In this document: piece by piece, positions 1 to 8,846 of the stretch
How the letters are laid out: the number at the start of each line of letters is the position of its first letter
Position numbering within the stretch: position 1 is the first letter of the stretch
Assembly: GCA_045537575.1 (NCBI GenBank)
Contig: JAZSPU010000018.1
Coordinates: 38,526 to 102,525 of the forward strand
Direction: 5' to 3'
Source: SIG607 sp045537575
Lineage (GTDB): Bacteria; Bacillota; Clostridia; Oscillospirales; Acutalibacteraceae
DNA length: 64,000 nt
Made by a program: the position numbers and the translations under genes
Notes under the pieces: generated by a model
What the model saw: the letters and a program-made list of their open reading frames with translations, nothing else
Databases searched by the model: none
Told to the model about the DNA's origin: nothing

Positions 1-124
1 CAGTCAAAACAGTAATTGTTTCCTCATCAAAGCTTAATATATCTACAACTCCTGTAAGTCTCATTTTCTTTCTGTTTTCAAGCTCGATATTATGCTCTTT
101 ATTATTTGACATTATATCATTCAT
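1..124 (-). CDS. yabP: Sporulation protein YabP, N-terminal part (runs off the window)
   Basis: Only the first 41 codons are present; the gene continues beyond base 1. The ATG at 124 follows a GGAAGGTGA Shine-Dalgarno (SD) site. The visible protein has a polar start, then the E-N-R-K and L-T-G-V-V-D-I-L-S-F-D-E-E patterns seen near the N-terminus of YabP, a small beta-rich protein needed for sporulation in Bacillus. The preceding rqcP (yabO), mazG (yabN) and YabM-like flippase reproduce the Bacillus yabM-yabN-yabO-yabP order, which is the main support for the name. Confidence 0.75.
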   Translation of the reverse strand, partial: MNDIMSNNKEHNIELENRKKMRLTGVVDILSFDEETITVLT

Positions 125-173
125 AAAAAAATCACCTTCCACAATAATATATTGCAAAAGGTAGATTAATATG

Positions 174-416
174 TTATTCAATTATTTTGTAAAGAGAAAC
201 AGCGTCATCCTTCTTTACAGTTTCCACAACCTGTATTACTTGAGCTTTTACGGTTCTGGTTCCAAATTCGATTTCAATAATATCACCGACTTTAACATCA
301 TAAGATGCTCTTGCGACCTTGCCGTTAACCATAACTCTTCCGGCATCACATGCTTCATTAGCAATAGTACGTCTTTTGATAATACGTGAAATCTTTAAAT
401 ACTTATCAAGTCTCAT
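174..416 (-). CDS. rqcP: S4-domain ribosome-quality-control protein RqcP (YabO/Hsp15 family)
   Basis: An 80-residue protein made almost entirely of one S4 RNA-binding domain, beginning M-R-L-D-K-Y-L-K and followed by the R-T-I-A-N-E-A-C and G-R-V-M-V-N-G-K stretches typical of the fold. Family members bind 23S rRNA and tRNA on obstructed 50S subunits and support C-terminal alanine tailing by RqcH in Bacillus. The SD site TAGGAGAA lies 4 bases before the ATG. A terminator-like hairpin separates it from hup upstream, so expression may be a fraction of hup expression. Identification is firm from length, sequence and yab-cluster position. Confidence 0.9.
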   Translation of the reverse strand: MRLDKYLKISRIIKRRTIANEACDAGRVMVNGKVARASYDVKVGDIIEIEFGTRTVKAQVIQVVETVKKDDAVSLYKIIE

Positions 417-429
417 AAAATTCTCCTAT

Positions 430-457
430 AAAAAACCGAGCCACCCGAATGGGTGGC
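430..457 (-). terminator. Rho-independent terminator after hup
   Basis: Read on the minus strand, a perfect 7-bp stem (GCCACCC / GGGTGGC, loop ATTC) at 440-457 is followed by TCGG and a run of six T at 430-435. It lies between hup and rqcP inside an otherwise continuous gene string, so it probably trims hup transcripts and lets a minority read on into rqcP-yabP. Confidence 0.8.
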
Positions 458-467
458 ATCTGATTTA

Positions 468-737
468 TTAGATAGCATCTTTGAAAGCTTTACCAGCTTT
501 AAATACAGGAGCCTTAGAAGCAGCGATTTCAATCTTAGCTTTAGTCTTAGGATTGATACCGGTTCTTGCAGCACGCTCACGTACTTCGAAAGTACCAAAA
601 CCAACTAAAGTAACTTTTTCGCCGGCTTTGAGTTCAGCTTCAACAGTCTCGATGAAAGCAGCGAGAGCCTTGTCAGCATCCTTCTTTGCGATACCGGCTT
701 TTTCAGCGATAGCAGCAATAAGTTCTGTTTTGTTCAT
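468..737 (-). CDS. hup: DNA-binding protein HU
   Basis: An 89-residue histone-like protein beginning M-N-K-T-E-L-I. It has the dimerisation helices and the beta-arm region F-G-T-F-E-V-R-E-R-A-A-R-T-G and N-P-K-T, which includes the DNA-intercalating proline. HU bends and compacts DNA as a dimer. The frame is open 42 codons further upstream, but the ATG at 737 is preceded by GGAGGTTATCACT and matches the family start, so the longer form was rejected. A strong terminator follows. A TATAAT-like box at 751-756 suggests it also has its own promoter inside the operon. Confidence 0.97.
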   Translation of the reverse strand: MNKTELIAAIAEKAGIAKKDADKALAAFIETVEAELKAGEKVTLVGFGTFEVRERAARTGINPKTKAKIEIAASKAPVFKAGKAFKDAI

Positions 738-750
738 AGTGATAACCTCC

Positions 751-780
751 ATTATAATATTTTCAACAGTACTAAACTGT
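751..780 (-). promoter_or_regulatory. Possible hup promoter with inverted repeat at the -35 position
   Basis: On the minus strand TATAAT (751-756) precedes hup. The position 17 bases upstream reads CAGTTT, a poor -35 box, and lies within an inverted repeat ACAGT-TTAGT-ACTGT (766-780). A weak -35 overlapped by a palindrome is typical of a regulated promoter, but this is a single instance. Confidence 0.35.
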
Positions 781-786
781 ATGAAA

Positions 787-1590
787 TCAATCAATTTTTG
801 CTTTTTCCCAATATTCATCAAGCTTGTCCGCAGACAAGTCCTTAATATCATATCCGTCAGCAATAATTTTTCTTTCAGCTTTTTCGAATCTATCGGTAAA
901 TTTTACGGTAGAACGACTAAGAGCTTCTTCACAGTCAATTCCCAAAAGCCTGCCGACGTTTACAACCGAGAAAAGCAAATCGCCAAGTTCTTCGATAAGC
1001 TTAGCCTTATCCCCTTTTGACAGTTCAGACTTAAGTTCGCTTGATTCCTCACCAATTTTCTCAAAAGCATCTATAGCACTAGCAAAATCATAGCCTGCTT
1101 TTGAAGCGCGCTTTTGAACCTTCTGTGCCCTGAGCAATGCGGGAAAAGCGGCAGGAACACTTTTAAGTGTATCCGAATAGGTTTCCTGAGACTTTTCCAC
1201 ACGTTTAAGTTTCTCCCAATTATCGAGAACCTTTTCAGATGTCTCAGCAACAACATCACCGAAAACGTGGGGATGACGATAAACCAGCTTTTTAGACACG
1301 CCGTCAACAACATCAGAAAAATCAAATTTATTTTCCTCTTCTGCCATAATTGCGTGAAAAACAACCTGCATAAGCACATCGCCTAATTCTTCGCACATAT
1401 CGGTTGCGTCGTCACGGTCTATCGCATCAACAGCTTCATAAGTCTCTTCAAGAAAATTATTTCTGATAGATGCGTGAGTTTGCTCTTTATCCCAAGGACA
1501 ACCGTCAGGAGCTCTGAGTTTTCTCATAATTTGCAAAAACTCATCTATTGTATATTTTTCTTTACAATACTCTGTATATAAATTTACCAT
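787..1590 (-). CDS. mazG: Nucleoside triphosphate pyrophosphohydrolase MazG
   Basis: 267 residues with two tandem MazG-type all-alpha NTP pyrophosphatase domains. The first carries the signature C-P-W-D-K-E-Q-T-H (about residues 32-40), E-E-T-Y-E and E-E-L-G-D (metal-binding acidic residues). The second repeats G-E-E-S-S-E-L and E-E-L-G-D-L-L-F near residues 180-210. The enzyme hydrolyses NTPs/dNTPs to monophosphates, removing aberrant nucleotides. It corresponds to the C-terminal part of Bacillus YabN; the N-terminal methylase-like domain of YabN is absent. SD AGGTGA precedes the ATG. It sits between the YabM-like flippase and hup. Confidence 0.93.
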   Translation of the reverse strand: MVNLYTEYCKEKYTIDEFLQIMRKLRAPDGCPWDKEQTHASIRNNFLEETYEAVDAIDRDDATDMCEELGDVLMQVVFHAIMAEEENKFDFSDVVDGVSKKLVYRHPHVFGDVVAETSEKVLDNWEKLKRVEKSQETYSDTLKSVPAAFPALLRAQKVQKRASKAGYDFASAIDAFEKIGEESSELKSELSKGDKAKLIEELGDLLFSVVNVGRLLGIDCEEALSRSTVKFTDRFEKAERKIIADGYDIKDLSADKLDEYWEKAKID

Positions 1591-1667
1591 AATTTCACCT
1601 AAAAATCAATAGTTGTTTAAGAAATTTTGTTAAAAAAACACCAAATTACACATAATTTTTACAATTT

Positions 1668-3392
1668 TTACTTAATAATGTGCAATTTTTCAAGAAATCT
1701 TGCTATCGTTTTGCCTTTTGGGAAGCCTTCTATATCTTCTTTGCTCAAAGTTTTAAGGGCAAATAGCACCACTAAATAAACGATTACAGCTACAGCTACT
1801 CCGCAAATCGTGGCTATAAAATCGCCTTTTCCAAGCTTTGTAATAAGGGTTGAAACAAAGAATGCACAAACTCCGCAACACAGCGCAGATATAAACGGTT
1901 TAACAATAACAGCAAAGAAGTTAAACTTAACACCGGTATGCTTAATAAGGCAATACATATTAGAAGCAAAAATAAATACATAGCAAAGAGTTGTACCGAT
2001 AGGAGCACCCATTATATTAAATTCGGGACGACCTACAAGTACCGCATTAACAACTATCTTAAGAACAGCGCCTATAGCAATATTTCTTACGGGAAGCATT
2101 GGCTTACCAATTGCCTGCAGCATATTTGTCATGGGAACACTAAGTCCTGAAAATACAGCTGCAACGCCAAGCATTCGAAGTAAAGGAGCGCCTATTTCAA
2201 CAGGAGCGACACCTTTATACAAAAGTCCCATTACGTTGGGAGCTATTGCGCAAAGTCCAATACCTGCAGGAATTGCTATAACCGCAGTTGTACGCAGTAT
2301 AGTTTCCATAGTCTTTTTAACAGCCACCATATTCTTTTCTACCCAAACTGTAGTAAGAAAAGGAACCGAACCAATACCTAAAGTTGCGGTAATTGTGGGA
2401 ATCAGATTATAAAACACATATGCTTCGCCTCTTATACCATATAAAAATGTTGGCATATTTGAGGGAGATAGCAATTCTCTTCCGAGAGAAGATGCAGTAG
2501 CGTTATAATCCGCAACAGAGGCGGCGTACATATTAGATACGTATTCAAAAGAATCAGCCATAACGTTTTTAAGCTGCCATTTTACCATAAAAGTATCAAT
2601 AAACAGCGTAATGTTATTTGCCAAAGAGCTTAATGCAACGGGTATAGCAATTACAAGAAGCGCCTTTAAAATCACCTTTCCCGTACTGCTTTCGGGAGCG
2701 CTTTCGTAAGCTTTATTATCTATTGAGTCTCCAATGAATTTATGCCGCAAAATAAGGAAGGCAGCAGCCGCAATAGTACCAACCATAATTCCGCCAAGCG
2801 CACCTGCCGCAGCATAAGCAACATTAGAGGTAATTTTAAGAACTATATATGCAAAAGAAAAACCGAGAATCAGTTTTCCAAGCGCCTCAATAATATCGGA
2901 AACGGCAGTTGGATACATATTGTGCAGTCCTTCATAGTATCCTCTGTAAGCAGACATATAACTGCAGAAAAGTATTGTAGGAGCTATCATCAGCACACAT
3001 ACAGCAACATTTTTCGCATCCGTCACATTATCGGTAGTAGAAACCGCATAAAAATAGGTTGCGCAAAGCATAATTATAAAACCTGCAATGCCTGTAACCA
3101 GAAAAGCCTTTTGAGCAATATTCAAGGTTTTACGGGCATCTTTAAGTTTTCCCTGCGCAACAGAAGCGGCAGTAAGGCGCGAAACCGCAATAGGAAGTCC
3201 CGCCATCGAAAGCGCATATATCGGCAAAAACAAATCATACGCAGATGAAAAATATCCAAACCCAAGGTCGCCGATAAGACTTTGAAGAGGAATTTTGAAA
3301 ATCGCACCTATAATCTTAACTATAACTGTTGAAGCAAGTAAAATTATGGCGCCGCGTTCAAAGTTCTGTTCTTTGATTCTCTTTTCTCTCAT
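1668..3392 (-). CDS. SpoVB/YabM-like oligosaccharide or lipid II flippase (MVF/MOP superfamily)
   Basis: 574 residues with about 14 hydrophobic segments spread over the whole length and no signal peptide, the pattern of the MOP exporter superfamily. It starts with a basic R-E-K-R-I-K-E-Q-N-F segment, then G-A-I-I-L-L and the I-P-L-Q-S-L-I-G region typical of SpoVB/YabM proteins. Relatives move undecaprenyl-linked precursors across the membrane for wall or spore cortex synthesis. Position directly before mazG equals Bacillus yabM. The ATG overlaps the mtnN stop by four bases, so translation is probably coupled. The exact substrate cannot be read from sequence. Confidence 0.85.
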   Translation of the reverse strand: MREKRIKEQNFERGAIILLASTVIVKIIGAIFKIPLQSLIGDLGFGYFSSAYDLFLPIYALSMAGLPIAVSRLTAASVAQGKLKDARKTLNIAQKAFLVTGIAGFIIMLCATYFYAVSTTDNVTDAKNVAVCVLMIAPTILFCSYMSAYRGYYEGLHNMYPTAVSDIIEALGKLILGFSFAYIVLKITSNVAYAAAGALGGIMVGTIAAAAFLILRHKFIGDSIDNKAYESAPESSTGKVILKALLVIAIPVALSSLANNITLFIDTFMVKWQLKNVMADSFEYVSNMYAASVADYNATASSLGRELLSPSNMPTFLYGIRGEAYVFYNLIPTITATLGIGSVPFLTTVWVEKNMVAVKKTMETILRTTAVIAIPAGIGLCAIAPNVMGLLYKGVAPVEIGAPLLRMLGVAAVFSGLSVPMTNMLQAIGKPMLPVRNIAIGAVLKIVVNAVLVGRPEFNIMGAPIGTTLCYVFIFASNMYCLIKHTGVKFNFFAVIVKPFISALCCGVCAFFVSTLITKLGKGDFIATICGVAVAVIVYLVVLFALKTLSKEDIEGFPKGKTIARFLEKLHIIK

Positions 3393-4081
3393 GATACTTC
3401 CCTTTCAGCTAATACTTTCAAAAGATTTAAAATTATTTCAGCAGGAGCAATATCACCGCTATATGCTACAGCACTGTATGAGGCGTCGGCATCATCTCCC
3501 GCATCATCGGAAATTTGTCTTACAGCGGCAAAAGCCATTCCCGTCTGATGACAAACCGAAGCGATAGCAGCCGTTTCCATATCACAGGATATAGCATCAA
3601 AATTAACCTTTAGTTTGTCTCTCAATTCATCATTGCTAACAAAACAGTCTCCTGATACAGCCAGTCCTATTTTTGCTTCACTGCAAAGTTCTGACAAAAG
3701 TTCGGTTAACACCTTGTCCGAATCATAAATATAGTCCTGAGCAGGTTTTTCGCATAATTTATAGCCAAGACAGGTTAAATCAAAGTCATGTTCAATAAAT
3801 TTATTATTAATTACAACTTCACCTTTTTTAACACGGGAAATACCGCCCGAATAACCAAAGCTGAGTATAGCATCACAGCCTTGAGTATAAAGATACATTG
3901 TGGCAGAAGCGGAATTTACTTTACCGATACCGCAATGCACCGCATAAACCTGAATATCCTTGATTTTAAAGGCATAACAATCTCTGCCGAAAAAGCCTAT
4001 ATTAGTGGCATTTTGAAGCTTTTCAACAAAAGGTTTATATTCGCCATCATCTGCAACGATTATTCCGATTTTTTTATACAT
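3389..4081 (-). CDS. mtnN: 5'-methylthioadenosine/S-adenosylhomocysteine nucleosidase (MTAN)
   Basis: 230 residues from the ATG at 4081, which has SD AGGTGAAAAG; the frame is open 15 codons further up but without a site. The fold follows PNP/UDP phosphorylases: K-I-G-I-I-V-A-D at the start, V-H-C-G-I-G-K-V-N-S-A, the F-G-Y-S-G-G glycine stretch, D-M-E-T-A-A with the ribose-binding Glu, and V-R-Q-I-S-D-D-A-G near the C-terminus with the catalytic Asp. It cleaves adenine from SAH and MTA; the S-ribosylhomocysteine formed is the substrate of LuxS, encoded at 27.1 kb. The sequence is divergent from the E. coli enzyme. Confidence 0.85.
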   Translation of the reverse strand: MYKKIGIIVADDGEYKPFVEKLQNATNIGFFGRDCYAFKIKDIQVYAVHCGIGKVNSASATMYLYTQGCDAILSFGYSGGISRVKKGEVVINNKFIEHDFDLTCLGYKLCEKPAQDYIYDSDKVLTELLSELCSEAKIGLAVSGDCFVSNDELRDKLKVNFDAISCDMETAAIASVCHQTGMAFAAVRQISDDAGDDADASYSAVAYSGDIAPAEIILNLLKVLAEREVS

Positions 4082-5552
4082 CTTTCTTTTCACCTGTCTT
4101 TTCATATTTTTTATAAAAATCGCCAATGCCTTTTTTACGAAGCATCAATTCATCAAATCTATTAATATATTCATAGGGATATTTAAAATTAAAGATTCTT
4201 TCAATATAGTCACCGTTTGGTTCTCTCAGCTTTGTAACAGCAGAAGCACCACAAGCAAGGATAGTATGGGTTTCATCCATAATAAATACATTATAGAGAC
4301 ATTCCTTGCCGATTTTAGCATAACCGACATTTTCAAGATTACCTACCGTCTTGCTCTGACGATACATATAATAGGGCAAAATTTCGTTTTGAGTCAAAAT
4401 CTTTCTCGCATAAGTTACCATATCATCAGCTTCTTTTCCTGCCTGAATTTCAGGAAAATCACCCGATAGATTCAGTTTTGAAGAGCGCTTCATTGACAGA
4501 GAATGTACGGTAATACTCTCGGGATCAAGTTTTAGTAATTGCTCAACAGTACTCTTAAAGCTTTCAAAATTATCTCCCGGAAGTCCTGCAATTAAATCCA
4601 TATTTATGTTATCAAAGCCCACTTTTCTGGCAAGATTAAATGCATCAACTGTCTGTTTTGTGGTATGGGCTCTACCGATAATTTTTAAAACATCATCATT
4701 CATAGTCTGCGGATTAATACTTATGCGAGTTACTCCGCATTCTTTAATAGCAGTCAGTTTTTCTTCGGTTATAGTATCAGGTCTTCCTGCTTCAACAGTA
4801 AATTCCAACAGATAACTCAAATCAAAGCTTCTATTCACCGTATCAAGCACTGTTCTCATTTGATTTGCATCAAGGGTTGTAGGTGTGCCGCCACCCATAT
4901 AAATAGTTTTGAGTTTTAAATTGTTTTCCTTTGCTATAACTGAAGTTTCTTCAATTTCTTTACAAAGGTATTTTACATACTCGGGAATCAGATGGTCGGC
5001 TTTTTCTACGGCATGAGAAACAAAAGAACAGTATGAACATCTTGTGGGACAAAAAGGGATTGAAATATACAAACTAAAGGAATCGCTTTCGGAAAGCTCT
5101 ATAATTTTTGCTTCACCAAAGTGTGTTTCTTCGCACAATGAAATCTTTTCATCACTTACAAGGAATTTTTCTTTAAAAAACTCCTTCGCTTTTTGCTCTG
5201 CGCCCAATTCCTTAGCCACAGACGAATAAAGTCGAGCAGGTCTTATACCGGTGACAATTCCCCACTTTGGCAAATAGGAAGTAATCTCACTAAAGCATTT
5301 AAATAGTAATGCAGCAAGTTCTCGTTCGGCATCACGTTCACTATAGCCGTTAATTAAATTTGCTTTGTATTCAGCAAATTTGCCGTTTATTAAAACACTT
5401 GCATATATATCATTGCCGCAAAGCCTAGTGACAGCCATACTAGAACTGTTAACTAATTCGTAGCTAATCTGAATTTTTTCAAATGGAAGAAAAATTCTAC
5501 ACAGTTTCTCCATTTCATATTGAAAGGTGTGACCAATACAGCATAAATTCAT
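4074..5552 (-). CDS. hemZ: Radical SAM coproporphyrinogen III oxidase-like protein HemZ
   Basis: 492 residues. An N-terminal part of about 150 residues without a known motif is followed by a radical SAM domain with the 4Fe-4S motif C-P-T-R-C-S-Y-C, a G-G-G-T-P-T stretch, E-A-G-R-P-D-T-I and D-L-I-A-G-L-P-G, all characteristic of the HemN/HemW/HemZ group. HemZ is the clostridial/bacillar branch associated with oxygen-independent coproporphyrinogen dehydrogenation, but heme synthesis has not been shown for many carriers and HemW-like heme transfer is an alternative. It overlaps the MBL gene before it by 4 bases and mtnN after it by 8. Confidence 0.85.
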   Translation of the reverse strand: MNLCCIGHTFQYEMEKLCRIFLPFEKIQISYELVNSSSMAVTRLCGNDIYASVLINGKFAEYKANLINGYSERDAERELAALLFKCFSEITSYLPKWGIVTGIRPARLYSSVAKELGAEQKAKEFFKEKFLVSDEKISLCEETHFGEAKIIELSESDSFSLYISIPFCPTRCSYCSFVSHAVEKADHLIPEYVKYLCKEIEETSVIAKENNLKLKTIYMGGGTPTTLDANQMRTVLDTVNRSFDLSYLLEFTVEAGRPDTITEEKLTAIKECGVTRISINPQTMNDDVLKIIGRAHTTKQTVDAFNLARKVGFDNINMDLIAGLPGDNFESFKSTVEQLLKLDPESITVHSLSMKRSSKLNLSGDFPEIQAGKEADDMVTYARKILTQNEILPYYMYRQSKTVGNLENVGYAKIGKECLYNVFIMDETHTILACGASAVTKLREPNGDYIERIFNFKYPYEYINRFDELMLRKKGIGDFYKKYEKTGEKKDV

Positions 5553-6172
5553 TTCAAAATTTCTCTCATAAAAGGATTATTTTCTTTTTCAAAAGATAAA
5601 CGCGAGGCAGGACCGTGACCGGAATAGACATCAAAATCGCCTTTAATATCATAAAGACGTTTTAACGATACCATAAGTTCATCGCTGTCGCCGCCTATAA
5701 AATCGGTTCTGCCTACACTGAGTCTAAATAAAGTATCACCGCTGAACATCCAGTCGCCAATAATAAAGCAAGAGCTTCCCTTTGAGTGACCAGGCGTTAT
5801 AAGAACCTTGATTTTTATATCACCAATAGTAAGCAACTGATTATCGCTTAAGGTTTCATCAGCCTCAAAGGGCGAAAAATCAAGGCAGAAGCGCTCACAC
5901 AAATTAACTGAAGCATCACTTAAGCCTTTTGCGTCAGGATTGGATATGTAAATTTTCCCATTGCTCAAAGTTCTGGCTTCATCAGCGCCTAGTATATGGT
6001 CAAAATGATTATGAGTCAGCAAAATGGCGAATTCTTTTGATTTGTTTTCCATTATAAACTCTCTGATTTCATCGGTCATTTGCCCCGGATCAATAATAAC
6101 AGCACCGGTACTTCCCGAAATCAAATAGACGTTTTGATCCATATACGGAATATTTACAGTTTTGAGTTTCAT
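5549..6172 (-). CDS. Metallo-beta-lactamase-fold hydrolase (glyoxalase II-like)
   Basis: 207 residues with the full metal-binding set: T-H-N-H-F-D-H (H-x-H-x-D-H) near residue 54, T-P-G-H-S-K-G, F-S-G-D-T-L-F and Y-S-G-H-G-P. This is the small single-domain glyoxalase II/YcbL-like group, probably a thioesterase on an unknown substrate. The start codon overlaps the dtd stop (TAATG) and its own stop overlaps the hemZ start. In many Firmicutes a gene of this type follows relA and dtd, so the neighbourhood is conserved, but the substrate is not known. Confidence 0.85.
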   Translation of the reverse strand: MKLKTVNIPYMDQNVYLISGSTGAVIIDPGQMTDEIREFIMENKSKEFAILLTHNHFDHILGADEARTLSNGKIYISNPDAKGLSDASVNLCERFCLDFSPFEADETLSDNQLLTIGDIKIKVLITPGHSKGSSCFIIGDWMFSGDTLFRLSVGRTDFIGGDSDELMVSLKRLYDIKGDFDVYSGHGPASRLSFEKENNPFMREILK

Positions 6173-6630
6173 TAATTTTTTCTCCAGATCTGGGTATCAA
6201 GAATTATGGTAACAGGGCCGTCGTTAAGAAGCTCAACCTTCATATCAGCGCCAAATTCACCCTTTTGTACGTTGTTTACTCCGTTTTCTTTTAGCAGTTG
6301 ACAAAACAGTTCATATTCACTATTAGCCGCAACAGGTTCCTTTGCAAGTGTAAAAGAAGGTCTGTTACCTTTTTTAGTATCAGCGCAAAGAGTAAAGTTA
6401 GAAATAACTAACGCACTTCCGCCTATATCTAAAAGCGATAAATTCATTTTATCGTCTTCGTCGCAGAAAATTCTTAGTGAGCTGACCTTTTTGGCGAGGA
6501 TTTGCGTATCTTCATTGGTATCATCTTCATAAACGCCAAGTAAAACGAGAAAACCCGTTTCAATTGCGCCGATAACCTTTCCGTCAACGCTCACACTTGC
6601 ATTTTTAACCCTTTGTATAACTGCTTTCAT
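6172..6630 (-). CDS. dtd: D-aminoacyl-tRNA deacylase
   Basis: 152 residues, the usual length. It starts M-K-A-V-I-Q-R-V and keeps the S-N-F-T-L (family S-Q-F-T-L) and N-D-G-P-V-T (family N-G-P-V-T) motifs that form the active site across the dimer. The enzyme removes D-amino acids and glycine mischarged on tRNA. It follows relA at 11 bases, the usual Firmicute arrangement, and is fused by TAATG to the next gene. Confidence 0.95.
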   Translation of the reverse strand: MKAVIQRVKNASVSVDGKVIGAIETGFLVLLGVYEDDTNEDTQILAKKVSSLRIFCDEDDKMNLSLLDIGGSALVISNFTLCADTKKGNRPSFTLAKEPVAANSEYELFCQLLKENGVNNVQKGEFGADMKVELLNDGPVTIILDTQIWRKN

Positions 6631-6641
6631 AAAAACACCTG

Positions 6642-8840
6642 TTATTTATTCAATCTTTCTACACTATATACGCCGTGTATTTTTTCAATACGTGTAATAA
6701 TATTTCTTAAATGCTCAACACCCTCGGTACTAACAGTTATAACTGTTACACTGTTACCCTTCTTGGTAGGATGCGCGTTAATGCTGTGAAGAGCCACGCG
6801 CATATTTATAAGCGTCTGAGAAATATCAAGAATAAGTCCCTGTCTGTCAATAGCGGTAATCTGCAAGGATGCCATAAATGTTGACGGCAAATTATCTGCC
6901 CAATATGATGCAATCCATCTTGCAGGTTCAGAACTTTCTTCAATATTTTTAGGAACATTAATGCAATCACGCTTATGAATAGACACTCCGTGACCGCGTG
7001 TGATAAAACCGATAATATCATCACCCGGAAGAGGAGCACAGCATTTTGAAAACTTTATAAGACAGTTATCAATACCTTCAACAATAACACCGTCGTTAGC
7101 CTTACTTCTTCTATGGGGAGTTACTTCGGGAGTAGTGATAAGAACCTTATTTTGCTTAGATATGCGATTGAAATTTTCTTTAATATTCGGCAGTATTCTT
7201 GCTAAAACAACACCGCCGTAACCGATAGCCGCATAAAGCTCATCAACGTTTTCAAGATGCTGACGTTTTGCAATATCAGAAAGAAAATCTTTAAGAGCAG
7301 ATTCGCTTTCAAATACTATGCCGTTACGCTTAAATTCTCTTTCAATCTCGTTTCTGCCGTTTTCAATATTCTCGGAACGTTTTTCCTTCTTAAACCAACT
7401 TCTGATTTTTGATTTAGCTTGATTTGTAACCGCAATATTTATCCAATCTCTGCTCGGTCCGTGACCAGCTTGATTAGTAGTAAGAATTTCAATAATTTCA
7501 CCGGTTTTAATAACGTGATTTATCGGAACAATTCTTCCGTCAACCTTTGCGCCCACCATTCTTATACCCACAGCAGAGTGAATAGCAAAAGCAAAGTCAA
7601 CAACCGTTGCGCCTGCAGGCAGATTTATAACGTCACCTCTGGGGGTAACCGCAAAAACGTCATCCTGCGCCAAATCCACCTTGATACTTCTTATTATTTC
7701 GGAAGCATCGCCTGTATCATTTTGCGCTTCAAGTATCTGACGGATCCATGCAAGCTGCTGTTCCATTCCCTTATCGCTGCCGCTTAAACCCACTTTATAT
7801 TTCCAGTGCGCCGCAATTCCGTATTCTGCAGTTTCGTGCATTTCAAAGGTACGTATCTGTATTTCAAAGGGCACACCTTCCCTGCCGATAACAGTAGTAT
7901 GAAGGGACTGATAAAGATTAGGCTTCGGAGTAGAAATATAATCTTTAAAACGATTGGGAATAGGACGGAAAAGGTCATGCATAATACCCAGAATATTATA
8001 ACAGTTAGCAACAGTATCGGTAATAATTCTAACTGCATAAATATCGTAAATTTCTTCAAAAGCCCTACCCTGAACAAACATCTTTCGGTAAATACCGTTT
8101 ATCGACTTAACTCTGCTTTGAAATTCAGTTTTAACGTCAGGCATTTCTTCCTTAAGACGTTCTGTAATTTTTTCCTTAACAGAGTCAAGCATTCTTGAAC
8201 TGTCTTTGAAGTTTTCGGAAAGAAGACTTTCAATTTCCTCATAAGCGACAGGGTCAAGGCAGGAAATAGAAATATCTTCAAGTTCTTCTTTAATGGGGCG
8301 AATACCAAGACGGTGAGCTATAGGAGCATAAACTTCAAGAGTTTCAAGAGCTTTATCCCTGCGCTTTTGCTGTGGCATAAAGTCTATGGTTCTCATATTA
8401 TGAAGTCTGTCAGCAAGTTTAATAAGAATTACTCGGATATCCTTACCCATAGCAATAAGCATTTTACGGATACTTTCGGCTTGTTGTTCTTCTTTAGAAA
8501 CAAAGGAAAGTCTGCCGATTTTGGTAACACCGTCAACTATAAGCGCAACCTCATCACCGAATAGTCTGCTAATATCTTCAAGGGTTGTTTCTGTATCCTC
8601 AACCGTATCATGAAGCAGAGCGGCGCATACCGATTCGCTGTCAAGACCCAGTTGCGCAACAATTTTGGCTACAGAAACAGGATGAATATAATACTCTTCA
8701 TTAGAACGTCTGAGCTGACCTTTATGCATAGTAACACAGAACTCATAAGCTTTTCTTATAAGTTCATAATCAAATTCAGCATTCTGACTGCTTAAAAAAT
8801 CTTTAAATGACTTATACTCATTTTCATATATACTATTCAT
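6642..8840 (-). CDS. relA: Bifunctional (p)ppGpp synthetase/hydrolase RelA/SpoT
   Basis: 732 residues with all domains of the long RSH enzymes. The HD hydrolase includes H-P-V-S-V-A and L-L-H-D-T-V-E-D (residues about 50-85), so hydrolysis should be intact. A synthetase domain carries Y-Q-S-L-H-T-T-V (about 310). A TGS domain begins near residue 390, and a C-terminal ACT domain follows the conserved C-C-x-P-x-P-G-D-x-I zinc-finger-like region (K-C-C-A-P-L-P-G-D-D-I-I-G). It sets the stringent response by making and degrading (p)ppGpp. SD GGGGGTGA lies before the ATG; recJ ends 6 bases upstream. Confidence 0.97.
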   Translation of the reverse strand: MNSIYENEYKSFKDFLSSQNAEFDYELIRKAYEFCVTMHKGQLRRSNEEYYIHPVSVAKIVAQLGLDSESVCAALLHDTVEDTETTLEDISRLFGDEVALIVDGVTKIGRLSFVSKEEQQAESIRKMLIAMGKDIRVILIKLADRLHNMRTIDFMPQQKRRDKALETLEVYAPIAHRLGIRPIKEELEDISISCLDPVAYEEIESLLSENFKDSSRMLDSVKEKITERLKEEMPDVKTEFQSRVKSINGIYRKMFVQGRAFEEIYDIYAVRIITDTVANCYNILGIMHDLFRPIPNRFKDYISTPKPNLYQSLHTTVIGREGVPFEIQIRTFEMHETAEYGIAAHWKYKVGLSGSDKGMEQQLAWIRQILEAQNDTGDASEIIRSIKVDLAQDDVFAVTPRGDVINLPAGATVVDFAFAIHSAVGIRMVGAKVDGRIVPINHVIKTGEIIEILTTNQAGHGPSRDWINIAVTNQAKSKIRSWFKKEKRSENIENGRNEIEREFKRNGIVFESESALKDFLSDIAKRQHLENVDELYAAIGYGGVVLARILPNIKENFNRISKQNKVLITTPEVTPHRRSKANDGVIVEGIDNCLIKFSKCCAPLPGDDIIGFITRGHGVSIHKRDCINVPKNIEESSEPARWIASYWADNLPSTFMASLQITAIDRQGLILDISQTLINMRVALHSINAHPTKKGNSVTVITVSTEGVEHLRNIITRIEKIHGVYSVERLNK

Positions 8841-8846
8841 TTAAGG

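Noticed and set aside
738..863. Extended N-terminus of HU by 42 residues
   Set aside because: It overlaps the 3' end of mazG, and the ATG at 737 has a GGAGG site and the family start.
481..1020. Long plus-strand open frame (179 codons) opposite hup and mazG
   Set aside because: It is antisense to two well-supported genes, has no SD site and its protein resembles no family; such shadows are expected opposite lysine/glutamate-rich genes.
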